This document shows positions 16,250 to 24,500 of a stretch of DNA of 40,959 nt, piece by piece. The position numbers and the translations under genes are program-made. Position 1 is the stretch's first letter. Each line of letters begins with the position of its first letter. This stretch comes from an uncultured Lachnospiraceae bacterium (GTDB taxonomy: Bacteria; Bacillota; Clostridia; Lachnospirales; Lachnospiraceae), in contig CAJUTC010000036.1 of NCBI GenBank assembly GCA_910589195.1, positions 1-40,959 on the forward strand, read 5' to 3'. The notes under the pieces were generated by a model. That model did no database searches, was not told the origin of the DNA, and saw nothing but the letters and a program-made list of their open reading frames with translations.

Positions 16250-18022
16250 CTACGCCGTATAAGCAGAGGTGTATAGCTGGTAATACATTCCCTTCTTTTC
16301 CATCAGTTCTTTATGGTTCCCCTCTTCCACAATCCGATTTTCAAACAAAACTAAAATCCGATCGGCATTTTGAATGGTAGTCAAACGATGGGCAATGGTA
16401 AGAGTCGTCCGGCCAATGGCCAACTGATCCAGTGACTTGCTGACTAAATGCTCACTTTCATTATCCAGCGCTGAGGTAGCTTCATCTAATACCAGGATAG
16501 CCGGATTTTTTAAAAATACCCGCGCAATACTGATTCTTTGTTTCTGTCCTCCGGAAAGTTTGACTCCCCGCTCGCCTACATACGTATCATAGCCATCCCT
16601 TAGCTGCATAATAAACTCATGTGCCCCGGCCAGCTTTGCGGCCTCCCTTACTTCCTCCTTAGAAGCTCCAGGACGCCCATAGGCAATATTATCAAAAACT
16701 GTACCAGAAAAAAGGTACACATCCTGCTGAACCACCCCGATGTGGGAACGGAGGCTTTCCAGCGTTATGCCTTTCAGATCGTTTCCGTCAATCCGAATAT
16801 GGCCGGAAGTAGCATCATAAAAACGTGGTATCAGGTTGCACAATGTGGTCTTTCCGCCTCCTGACGGCCCTACCAAAGCCACCTTTTCCCCAGGCCGGAT
16901 CTCTAAACAGATATCCTCCAGAACCGGATTATGGTCATCCGGGTACTCAAAGCTGACATGGTCAAAGGTAATAGCTCCTTCTACCTGTTCTAAAGCTTTT
17001 GCCCCTTCATCATCAAAAATATCCACATCCGCATCCATAATCTCCATAAACCGTTCAATTCCTGTCATTCCCCGCTGGAATTGCTCCGCAAATTCGATAA
17101 TGCGGCGGATCGTAGTCAACAGTGTGGTTACATATAGCGTATACGCCACCAAATCTCCCGGCACAATCAGCCCTTTTACCATAAAAATACCTCCGGCCAT
17201 AATTACCACCATATACATCAGGCCGTCAAACATCCGTATAGTATCCTGGAATGCTGCCATATAAAAATAGGTTTTCCGTTTAATTTTTAAAAACTGCAGG
17301 TTATCCTTTTGGAATTTCTCCAACTCTACCGCCTCATTGGCAAACGCTCTCACCACACGGTTCCCCAAAAGGCTGTCTTCAATCCTGGCATTCAGTTCCC
17401 CAATATGGTTCCTCTGCTCTTTAAAAGCAGCGCGAACCTTTAAATTAAAATAGGTGCAAGATACTGCCATGATGGGAATGAAAAGAAAAATAACTACGGT
17501 CAGCAAAAGGCTGATCCGGGATAAAATCAAAAAGGATACCACTGCCTTTAAAAACGCAATGAAAAACTCTTCCGGGCAGTGATGGGCAAATTCTGTAACG
17601 TCAAATAAGTCGCTGGTAATCCGGGCCATGATCTGCCCTACTTTTGTATTGCTGTAATAACTGTCTGATAGCTTCTGGAGATGGGCAAACGCGTCCTTTC
17701 GCATGTCTGTTTCAATGGCTGCCCCCATCACGTGTCCGGTATAAGCCATATAAAAACTGGCCAGGCCATCTACAATCCGCAGCCCAAAGTAAAAAAGCCC
17801 CAGCGTTACCACCAGACGGATGGTAAGGGCTGCCAGGTTCTGCAGCCCCTGATTGGTAATATACCGAAGAATCAGAGGTAGCACCATCTCACATATAATG
17901 GTTAAGGCCGCACAAAATAAATCAAACACCATGATTTTTTTATAAGGCCCATAGTAAGGCAAAAAGCGCTTAAGCAGCACGGAAGTTTTCATTGTATGGT
18001 TTGTTTGGCTGGTTTGGTTCAT
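16250..18022 (-). CDS. ABC exporter, fused permease and ATPase
   Basis: A 590-residue half-transporter that would act as a dimer. An ABC type-1 membrane domain of six helices covers about residues 25-320. The ATPase domain has Walker A GPSGGGKT, signature LSGGQKQR, Walker B ILVLDEATSALD and the switch His in AHRLTTI. It belongs to the MsbA/LmrA-like multidrug or lipid exporter group; the substrate cannot be told. The start at 18022 has AAAGGA very close to ATG; the Met at residue 11 lacks any SD. No partner half-transporter is adjacent. It is the first gene of the long minus-strand block. Confidence 0.93.
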   Translation of the reverse strand: MNQTSQTNHTMKTSVLLKRFLPYYGPYKKIMVFDLFCAALTIICEMVLPLILRYITNQGLQNLAALTIRLVVTLGLFYFGLRIVDGLASFYMAYTGHVMGAAIETDMRKDAFAHLQKLSDSYYSNTKVGQIMARITSDLFDVTEFAHHCPEEFFIAFLKAVVSFLILSRISLLLTVVIFLFIPIMAVSCTYFNLKVRAAFKEQRNHIGELNARIEDSLLGNRVVRAFANEAVELEKFQKDNLQFLKIKRKTYFYMAAFQDTIRMFDGLMYMVVIMAGGIFMVKGLIVPGDLVAYTLYVTTLLTTIRRIIEFAEQFQRGMTGIERFMEIMDADVDIFDDEGAKALEQVEGAITFDHVSFEYPDDHNPVLEDICLEIRPGEKVALVGPSGGGKTTLCNLIPRFYDATSGHIRIDGNDLKGITLESLRSHIGVVQQDVYLFSGTVFDNIAYGRPGASKEEVREAAKLAGAHEFIMQLRDGYDTYVGERGVKLSGGQKQRISIARVFLKNPAILVLDEATSALDNESEHLVSKSLDQLAIGRTTLTIAHRLTTIQNADRILVLFENRIVEEGNHKELMEKKGMYYQLYTSAYTA

Positions 18023-18109
18023 ATCCTTTTTCTGTCCTTTTCTTAAATTTGCATAGTCTTTTTTATTTTATCTTATTTTCTTTGGAAATGGAAGAGGGAA
18101 AATGAGTTC

Positions 18110-18138
18110 TTGACAAATATCTTCTTTCATGTAAAGAT
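18110..18138 (+). promoter_or_regulatory. Possible promoter of the zinc-ribbon gene
   Basis: TTGACA at 18110-18115 is a perfect -35, and TAAAGA follows at 18132-18137 after 16 bases. The -10 is imperfect. A better TACAAT at 18143-18148 is too far from the TTGACA. The gene has a clear SD, AAAGGAG, before its ATG. Confidence 0.45.
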
Positions 18139-18174
18139 GAGATACAATTACCAGTCAGAAAGGAGAAACACATT

Positions 18175-18921
18175 ATGCCATATTGTCCAAAATGTGATAT
18201 GGAATTTGTAGAAGGGATCCGAACCTGTACAGACTGCGGCCAGACCTTATATGAATCCAGAGAAGCCGCCTTGGCGGCCATAAAACAAGAGGAGGAGAAT
18301 CAATTCCGGGAATTAATGGCCCAATCCCTTGAGGAGTTGGCCGAAAAGGCCCCAAGACCCCGGCCAAAACCAGCCGTATATGTAAAAAAGTCCGCGCGCT
18401 GCCAGGATATGAAATCCTCAGCCTATGCTTTTCTTTTAATCGGAGGTTTTGCCTTGGCGCTATCCCTGATTGGCTTATTTGTCTTGATTCCGGCATACAC
18501 GAAAAACCATCCTGCCTCCTATTCTAACATGGGAAACCATATGTTTTCTTCTTCTATTATGTTTTACATTGGCGCCGGACTCCTTTGCTGTTTTGGCCTG
18601 ATATGCCTGTTTGTATGTTTGAAAACTAATCAAGCGGCAGACCAACTGAAACAAGAAGCAGATGTGGAAGCGGAAGAAACGAACAAGCGGATCACCCAGT
18701 TTTTAAATGCCCACTCGGCTAAAGAAATTGACGGTCTGCTTACCGATGGTTTATCCGCCTTTCAGGAATTGGAACATCAGGACACGCCGGAAGAATTCGT
18801 TTTAAAACGCTATGAATTGATCCAGGATCTCTTGATTACAGAGCAGGATCTCCCGGATCCTGGATATGTGGATTATTTGTGTGAGGAAATCTATAACAGC
18901 ATGTATGGGCAGGAAGAGTGA
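18175..18921 (+). CDS. Zinc-ribbon membrane protein of unknown function
   Basis: A 248-residue protein I cannot assign to a characterised family. The N-terminus has a rubredoxin-like zinc ribbon, CPKC then CTDCG, within the first 25 residues. A charged region follows with a proline-rich PRPRPKP stretch, then two hydrophobic helices at about residues 80-105 and 125-150, and an acidic, helical C-terminal domain of nearly 90 residues. The topology suggests both soluble ends face the cytoplasm. Such proteins occur in Clostridia as single genes. Start chosen from AAAGGAG upstream. It is isolated between the divergent ABC exporter block and a candidate small RNA. Confidence 0.75.
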   Translation: MPYCPKCDMEFVEGIRTCTDCGQTLYESREAALAAIKQEEENQFRELMAQSLEELAEKAPRPRPKPAVYVKKSARCQDMKSSAYAFLLIGGFALALSLIGLFVLIPAYTKNHPASYSNMGNHMFSSSIMFYIGAGLLCCFGLICLFVCLKTNQAADQLKQEADVEAEETNKRITQFLNAHSAKEIDGLLTDGLSAFQELEHQDTPEEFVLKRYELIQDLLITEQDLPDPGYVDYLCEEIYNSMYGQEE

Positions 18922-18958
18922 AAACAAAAAGACCAGACGGAAAAATTATCCATTTTAT

Positions 18959-18987
18959 TTGATTTTTCTTTGTCCGTTACATATAAT
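18959..18987 (+). promoter_or_regulatory. Promoter of the candidate small RNA
   Basis: TTGATT at 18959-18964 and a perfect TATAAT at 18982-18987 are separated by 17 bases. No coding sequence follows on this strand before the intrinsic terminator at 19037. Confidence 0.65.
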
Positions 18988-18992
18988 ATGAT

Positions 18993-19076
18993 GTTGGTGT
19001 TAAAAGGTCTTTTGCCACCTCCATACATAAAGACCACCGATCCCTGCACCTATTTTGCGCAGGGATCGGTTTTATT
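18993..19076 (+). ncRNA. Candidate small RNA of about 84 nt with anti-Shine-Dalgarno loop
   Basis: The promoter at 18959-18987 would start a transcript near 18993-18996 that ends at the terminator at 19037-19075. The first hairpin pairs GGTCTTT (19006-19012) with AAAGACC (19029-19035). Its 16-nt loop contains CCACCTCC (19015-19022), complementary to Shine-Dalgarno sequences. The second hairpin is the terminator. The gene before it is on the same strand but ends 38 bp upstream of the promoter; the gene after it is on the opposite strand. This architecture matches trans-acting small RNAs of Gram-positives that use C-rich loops to block ribosome binding. I do not recognise a named family. It could instead be just the 3' end of the zinc-ribbon mRNA. 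Confidence 0.5.
19037..19075 (+). terminator. Intrinsic terminator
   Basis: CCGATCCCTGC (19037-19047) pairs perfectly with GCAGGGATCGG (19059-19069) around an 11-nt loop, followed by TTTTATTT. It ends the candidate small RNA and any readthrough from the zinc-ribbon gene. Confidence 0.85.
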
Positions 19077-19170
19077 TACCGGAACAAAGCCCGGAAAGCA
19101 AAAATGCTCTGCATCGTTCCCGCTATTGCAGAGTAGTATCCTGTTGCAAACCTGCCCTTGCCTGGCAATG

Positions 19171-19635
19171 CTACAGCAATGCTTCCTTTACTTTTAAAAC
19201 TACTTTCTTTACAGCCGCCGGCTCTCCTGCCGCGGCGCCTGGACGGTGAATATCATTGGAGAAAAAGATACAGTAGGATCCGGCAGAAACGTCAACAAAA
19301 TTTTCACCAGAAAGGTTTTTGTAGAAGCACGCGTCTTTTCCTTCCGGATTTTCTAATATTTCCTCTGAACCCGTATACGGAACGTAACCCATACGTTCAA
19401 TGCCAGAAACAATATACTGGATATCCAGATATAAATCATGCTTTTCCGCGCGGCGCTCTTCCACCGGTTTTGTGGTGATCTCCTGAATCATCGCATAGAT
19501 ATCCCGTCCCTCAATCTCATACGTTCCGGCTTCCATAGACGCTAAATCATTACTTTTCAGCCAGTCAATGGCTTTTTGCAGTGCTGCCGGGTACTTGTAA
19601 GGGCATTCTTTCGCTTTTAATGATGCTAAAATCAT
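19171..19635 (-). CDS. YhcH/YjgK/YiaL family protein (DUF386)
   Basis: A 154-residue beta-rich cupin-like protein. YhcH/YiaL members accompany sialic acid, ulosonate or sugar catabolism in proteobacteria, and some are sugar isomerases or anomerases. Motifs include AEKHDLYLDIQYIVSG, with metal-type residues E, H and D, and the C-terminal FFSNDIHRPGAA with a further His, consistent with one metal site. SD AAGGAAGG lies upstream of ATG. It is a single gene, with no sugar-catabolic neighbour close by. Confidence 0.88.
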   Translation of the reverse strand: MILASLKAKECPYKYPAALQKAIDWLKSNDLASMEAGTYEIEGRDIYAMIQEITTKPVEERRAEKHDLYLDIQYIVSGIERMGYVPYTGSEEILENPEGKDACFYKNLSGENFVDVSAGSYCIFFSNDIHRPGAAAGEPAAVKKVVLKVKEALL

Positions 19636-19722
19636 GGTAAATTACCTTCCTTTCTTTAGGACCGCCTGCTCTTGGCCCTGTCCATATGTTGATTCTATTT
19701 TAACATAAACAGTCCAACTTTA

Positions 19723-19792
19723 CCAGAGCGTGTTTGAAAATTGATTTTTTGCTGAGTATGGTCAGAAAAGACCTTCCGGAAGCACGCTCTGG
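19723..19792. repeat. 70-bp structured element with 10-bp terminal inverted repeats
   Basis: CCAGAGCGTG at 19723-19732 is the exact inverse of CACGCTCTGG at 19783-19792. Inside are GGTC (19760-19763) with GACC (19770-19773) and the palindrome CTTCCGGAAG (19773-19782). The whole could fold as a branched hairpin on either strand. It carries no ORF. It may be a miniature inverted-repeat element, a REP-like sequence or a structured RNA. Confidence 0.55.
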
Positions 19793-19818
19793 ATTCCAAT
19801 CTAAATTGCAAGTTTCCA

Positions 19819-19847
19819 TTGACAGCCCCCTTTCTTTAAGCTACAAT
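19819..19847 (+). promoter_or_regulatory. Promoter of the TetR-degV operon
   Basis: TTGACA at 19819-19824 and TACAAT at 19842-19847 are separated by exactly 17 bases. The start point is expected near 19854, just before a palindromic operator. Confidence 0.8.
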
Positions 19848-19856
19848 CGTATCGGA

Positions 19857-19870
19857 GTTACATATGTAAC
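19857..19870 (+). promoter_or_regulatory. Palindromic operator, probably for the adjacent TetR regulator
   Basis: GTTACATATGTAAC is a perfect 14-bp palindrome at the expected transcription start. A half-site-like TGTTACAG follows at 19881-19888. The position suits autorepression by the TetR-family protein encoded 66 bases downstream; the pairing of protein and site is inference. Confidence 0.65.
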
Positions 19871-19935
19871 GTTAAATCGCTGTTACAGCAACTATCATTC
19901 GCGCTGACCACTTGACAAATAGGAGCTGATTTTTT

Positions 19936-20514
19936 ATGAATGAAAAAACAGAGCTTGAAAAGCGGGACATGCAGCGGCTTTCTAATGAAGAAGCCAATAA
20001 AATTACAAAGGAATGTATCCTGTCTGCTTTGATCATACTAATGAGTGAAAAACCATTTGATAAAATTACCATCACAGAACTTGTGAAACGTTCTGGCGTA
20101 TCACGGACAGCCTTTTACCGGAATTTTTCCTCCAAAGAAGAGGTATTGTCCGATTTGTCACAAAGCATTTTAGGATGTATTACCAAGCTGATCATCAAAG
20201 CTGTCCGTGAAGAGAACCCTCATCACATGTACTGTCAAATCTTTCAGATTATCAAGGATAACCACCAGGATTTTGATGTGATGTTAAAGGCAGGCCTTTT
20301 GCAAAATGAGTATATGAATGCCAGTACTTATATTGATAATCAATTTTCCGATTTTGGCATCATGGCCCGCTATGCGGTTTTAGGCTGGTGGGGCGCCCTC
20401 CAAAATATTACAAAAGACTGGTATCTTAGAGGAATGAAAGAAGAGATTGCTGATATGGCAAATTTATGCTGCCGGCTGCTGCCGCCTGTTACCTTTAAAG
20501 CAATACAAAAATAA
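19936..20514 (+). CDS. TetR/AcrR family transcriptional regulator
   Basis: A 192-residue regulator. The N-terminal helix-turn-helix is at about residues 25-75, with ITITELVKRSGVSRTAFYRNFSSKEEVL typical of TetR recognition helices. The C-terminal ligand-binding domain has YAVLGWWGALQNITKDWYLRGMKEEIADM, seen in TetR proteins with a TetR_C_33-type domain. The gene next to it in the same orientation encodes a DegV lipid-binding protein, so it may sense a fatty acid or acyl derivative. SD AGGAG stands upstream of ATG, and a palindrome at 19857 is the likely operator. Confidence 0.9.
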   Translation: MNEKTELEKRDMQRLSNEEANKITKECILSALIILMSEKPFDKITITELVKRSGVSRTAFYRNFSSKEEVLSDLSQSILGCITKLIIKAVREENPHHMYCQIFQIIKDNHQDFDVMLKAGLLQNEYMNASTYIDNQFSDFGIMARYAVLGWWGALQNITKDWYLRGMKEEIADMANLCCRLLPPVTFKAIQK

Positions 20515-20589
20515 GTTTTGGCTCAGCCGCGGCAAATAAGCCGGTCACGCTAACAGCATGGCCAGTACGTTCAAATGAAAAGGAGAATT

Positions 20590-21477
20590 ATGATGAAACC
20601 AATCGGAATTATAGCAGACAGCCACAGCAGTATATCGCAGAAGCTGGCAAAAGAACTTGGAATTATCGTTTTGCCCGCCCCCTTTTATATTGGCAGCGAC
20701 TGCTATTATGAAGATGTAACATTAACCCGGGAGCAATTTTTTGAAAAGCTGGATTCCGGCGCTGAAATTACAACCTCACAGCCTTCCCCTGCTGAAATAA
20801 TGGCTCTTTGGGATCGGGCTTTAAGGGATTATGAAACCATTCTCTATTTTCCTATCAGCAGCGGGTTAAGCGGATCCTGCGCCACTGCCACTGCCCTTTC
20901 CCAGGATGAACCTTATGAAAACCGGGTATTTGTAGTAGACAATGGCCGGGTTTCTACTCCTATGCACCGTTCCATCCTGGATGCCTTAGAATTAATAGAA
21001 GAAGGATATTCCGCTGAAGAAATCAAACGGATCCTGGAAGATTCCAGACATGATGTGGTGATCTATATCGGAGTGGAAACCCTGGAGCATCTGAAAAAAG
21101 GAGGACGCATCACTCCGGCCACCGCTGCCCTTGGAACGATTTTAAATATTAAACCAGTCTTAAAACTGGATGTGGGAAAGCTGGATGCGTTTAAAAAATG
21201 CCGAGGCTTTGCCAAAGCAAAAAAGGCCATGATTGAAGCGATCCGCCATGATTTAGAAACCAGATTTAAGACAGCCTGCAAAGAGGGGCAGATCACCTTG
21301 ATGGCAGCTTCTAGTGCGTCTGAGGAAACAACGGTTCAGTGGGTAGCTGAAATCCAGGAAGCGTTTCCTGGAATGGATGTTTTGTGTGATTACTTATCCT
21401 TGGGAGTATCCTGCCATACCGGTTACGGAGCTTTAGGAATCGGAGTTGCCTGCCGTCCAAAACGGCCTGCGAAATAA
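20590..21477 (+). CDS. DegV family fatty-acid-binding protein (paralogue 2)
   Basis: A 295-residue DegV protein sharing the full motif set with the one at 15334: IIADSHSSIS, ITTSQPSPAE, FPISSGLSGSC, LEHLKKGGRITPATAALGTIL. It presumably binds a fatty acid for phosphorylation by a FakA-type kinase not seen here. The frame opens at 20575, but those codons contain the SD AAAAGGAGAATT, so translation starts at the ATG at 20590 (or 20593). It follows the TetR gene by 75 bp with no terminator between, so regulation by that protein is likely. A long perfect hairpin terminates it. Confidence 0.92.
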   Translation: MMKPIGIIADSHSSISQKLAKELGIIVLPAPFYIGSDCYYEDVTLTREQFFEKLDSGAEITTSQPSPAEIMALWDRALRDYETILYFPISSGLSGSCATATALSQDEPYENRVFVVDNGRVSTPMHRSILDALELIEEGYSAEEIKRILEDSRHDVVIYIGVETLEHLKKGGRITPATAALGTILNIKPVLKLDVGKLDAFKKCRGFAKAKKAMIEAIRHDLETRFKTACKEGQITLMAASSASEETTVQWVAEIQEAFPGMDVLCDYLSLGVSCHTGYGALGIGVACRPKRPAK

Positions 21478-21499
21478 AAGGCCAGGCTCATCTGTAATA

Positions 21500-21567
21500 A
21501 AGGCTGCCCGCCATAAAGGGAAACGAAAAACCGTCGTTTCCCTTTATGGCGGGCAGCCTTGTGTTTT
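21500..21567. terminator. Bidirectional terminator with perfect 27-bp stem
   Basis: Bases 21500-21526 are the exact reverse complement of 21534-21560 around a 7-nt loop (21527-21533). It lies between the convergent degV and DUF4132 genes. The tail on the plus strand is GTGTTTTG, only moderately T-rich, so the very strong stem seems to do most of the work. Confidence 0.85.
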
Positions 21568-21584
21568 GTCAGATTGATTCCCTG

Positions 21585-24500
21585 TTACCGGATTTGATCT
21601 AAAATACTGGGATCTTTGATTTTTGTATCTTCCGCAAATAGTAAAATCTTTGACATAATTTCTGCTGTTTTCGGATCATCATCTACAAAGGGCAGGAACA
21701 TTCTTCCACGGTGCTGGGAATGGACAGGAAGCACCGCAAGCATGGCATTCCCCATCTGGTGCACCACCCCACTTCCTAAATGAACCGTATACTGCCCTAA
21801 TTTTCCGCTGATCACAGCATGGCTCCCTTCCAGCTTTACATTATCCACCTGGAACAATTCCAGGTTACATTCCACAATGGCTTTCCGCATTTCAATTGTG
21901 GAATGGCTGGTTTCCGGGTCAACGCCGCCTGCATGCGCCACACTGACAGCAAGATCCACATCCCGCATGACCTCACTGTAAATAATATCCGGAACCTCTT
22001 TCACCTTTAACGGCTGGAACGTTTTCCGATTGGTAAATACCACCCATTCCAACGTAGGCGCTTCAATATCACTGGGAGAAAACCAGTCTGCCATAGCGTA
22101 AATCTGAGCCACAATGTTTTCTTTATAATAAACCTTTTGAAGGCCGTCCTCATAATCCGCTACCCATCGGCGGCTCCGCAACGCCCCCACTGTTTTCTGA
22201 GGCTGGATCTGGTTCCCGGAAAACATCATAGAATGTTCCTTTTCCAGCTCCTCAGGAAGCTTTACATACAGTTCCCGGAATACCTGCTTAAAAGGCTGCT
22301 TCATTTTCTTTTCAAACAGAAGCTTCTGATAGTCATGCCAATGCCCTTCTTCATACAGATCATATGGATGGGCAATCAAAATCTTATCATTAGACGTTAC
22401 CTTCTCTGCCTTTCCTGCCCAATTCCATAAGCCAGATTCGGTTAAAAATCCCATCTTTCCCTTATTGGACTTTCTTTTGCCGGTCTTAGTTTGGCCGGTT
22501 TTATTTCCATCCTCCACTACTTTTACCACCAGCGGTTCTAAAATAGGACGCACAACCGGATTTTTCATAAGCTCAAGAAATTCCCAAACCTCAAAAGAAG
22601 TCCTATCTTCCATAGCTTGTTCCATCATCTGCTTGGTACGGCTGTATTGTTCCTTCAATTTTTTATTCATCCCCTGGTAAGATAAAATCGTTTCATGCTT
22701 TTTATATTTAGCTGGGATTGATTTTAATAACTTTCCGCCCTTTTGGCATTGCAGCGTACTTTTTCCGTTTTCATCTACGGAAATCCGAAGTTGGAACCGT
22801 TCTTCTTCTTTTCCTTCTGGCTCATCTAAGGCTTTCCAGTCAAAATAGGCTTCCATGGTTTCTACCAGCTTGGTTTCCATGCGGAGAACCAGACGGGTTA
22901 CATCAGTAAAGCCTGCATTCACACTTAAATTCCTGAGAGCCAAATCCACAGCCCGTCCTTCGCTGGCCCGCCTTTGGGCGCCAAAATTCCGGCTTTCTTT
23001 CCTAAATTTCTGAATAAACTGATAACGCTCCAGCAAATCAGCTTCCCGCTTTGCTTTCTCTTCATCAAGGGGCAAAAGCCCAAGGCTCATTAAACGGTCT
23101 TTGTTCCGTTTTTCCCCAATCTCCAATATCAGTTTCTCCTTCTCCACCTTTCCAAGGGCCGCATCCGCATATTTCCTGGCCCTGGTGTGGGCAGTCCCGC
23201 CGGATGAATATTTCGCGGCGTCATATAGCAGCTTAAACTCCTTCTCCCCCAGCTTATCATACGCCTCAAAAAACCAATTCAGGTCAAACGCCCCATCCCG
23301 CAGTTCTTCCGGGGTAAGCGGGGTATATTTAGCCACCATGGCAGCCGTATATTCGTCCAGGCTCTCGCTGGTATGGGCCATAAAATAATAACAGCCGCTT
23401 TGAAAACCGGGAAGTCCCAGGTATTCTTCTACCATAGGAATCCACTGCTGGGCATACATGGCCATCTCCACCAGCCGCTTTTTCGTAATATCCGTTCCTT
23501 TTAACGCCTTTTTTAAATCTGCTGCCCCTTCTTCCGGTTTTGGATGGCAGACCTCTAATAAATGGCTCAGTACCACCTTCCGGTCTGTTTGGCTAAGGCG
23601 GTAGGAATATCCCCTTTGCAGGGTGTCCTTACCCAGGGCAGTTAAAATCTGAATCATGTAATCAATTCCGTAAATCACCTGGATATTCTGGATCATAGCG
23701 GAAAATGGTGTGGCCTGTTCTCCCCGTTTTAACTCTACTGTCAGCACTTTCGGAATCACTTCACCGTATAGTTCATGGGCAAATGCCATAGCCGGAATTT
23801 CTTCCCCAATGGTATCAAACCGGTATTTCCCATCTGTAGGCTGGATCACCTGAGGCCCGAAAAACGCGTTTAAGTCGCCTACTCTGGCATTCCGGTACGC
23901 AACCGCCCCTTTTTGCTCCACAGCGCTGATGGGTCCTAAAATATTTCCCAAGTTCAGGAAGGTAAACACTGCTTTATAAAATAAATCCTTATCCCAAATC
24001 CCTTCTGTATAGCAGTGCACAAAATCAAATAAAGTAAGATAATTGCTGGTGTAGTAACCGTACCTCTTTGCCTTTTCTTTCTGTTTTAATGTTTCAAAAT
24101 GTGCATGGAGCCGGAACCGCAAGACAAACGCGGTCTTCCAGTCTTCTCCTTTGGCAAGACCCATCCATCCTCGCAGTTCACTGAAGATCGGATAGTCAAC
24201 CGCCCGGATTGTATATACCTCTATATCTCCGTTCCAGCGTTTTTCACTTAATTCGCACAAGGAATTTTCCCCGTTCATCACTGCCAGAAGCTTCGCGATT
24301 CCGATTAACCCCCATCTCAGCTTAAGTTCCTCAGGAACATACTGCCGAAATAGCACGTTGATGATCGTCCTTGCCTGTTCCCCATAGCAAAGCCCCTGAA
24401 CCAATTCCTGGAACGGCGCTTTTTTTACCAGGCCCTTTCCAAATACCCTTTTGTACAAAGGGATTGTTTTCTCATAGATGTTTCTTTTTGCCCGGCAGCA

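Noticed and set aside
18173..18496. 107-codon minus-strand frame opposite the zinc-ribbon gene
   Set aside because: It is the antisense shadow of a gene with clear SD and zinc-ribbon motifs.
19055..19478. Plus-strand frames opposite the YhcH gene
   Set aside because: They are antisense to a well-conserved gene, and the first begins inside the terminator of the candidate small RNA.
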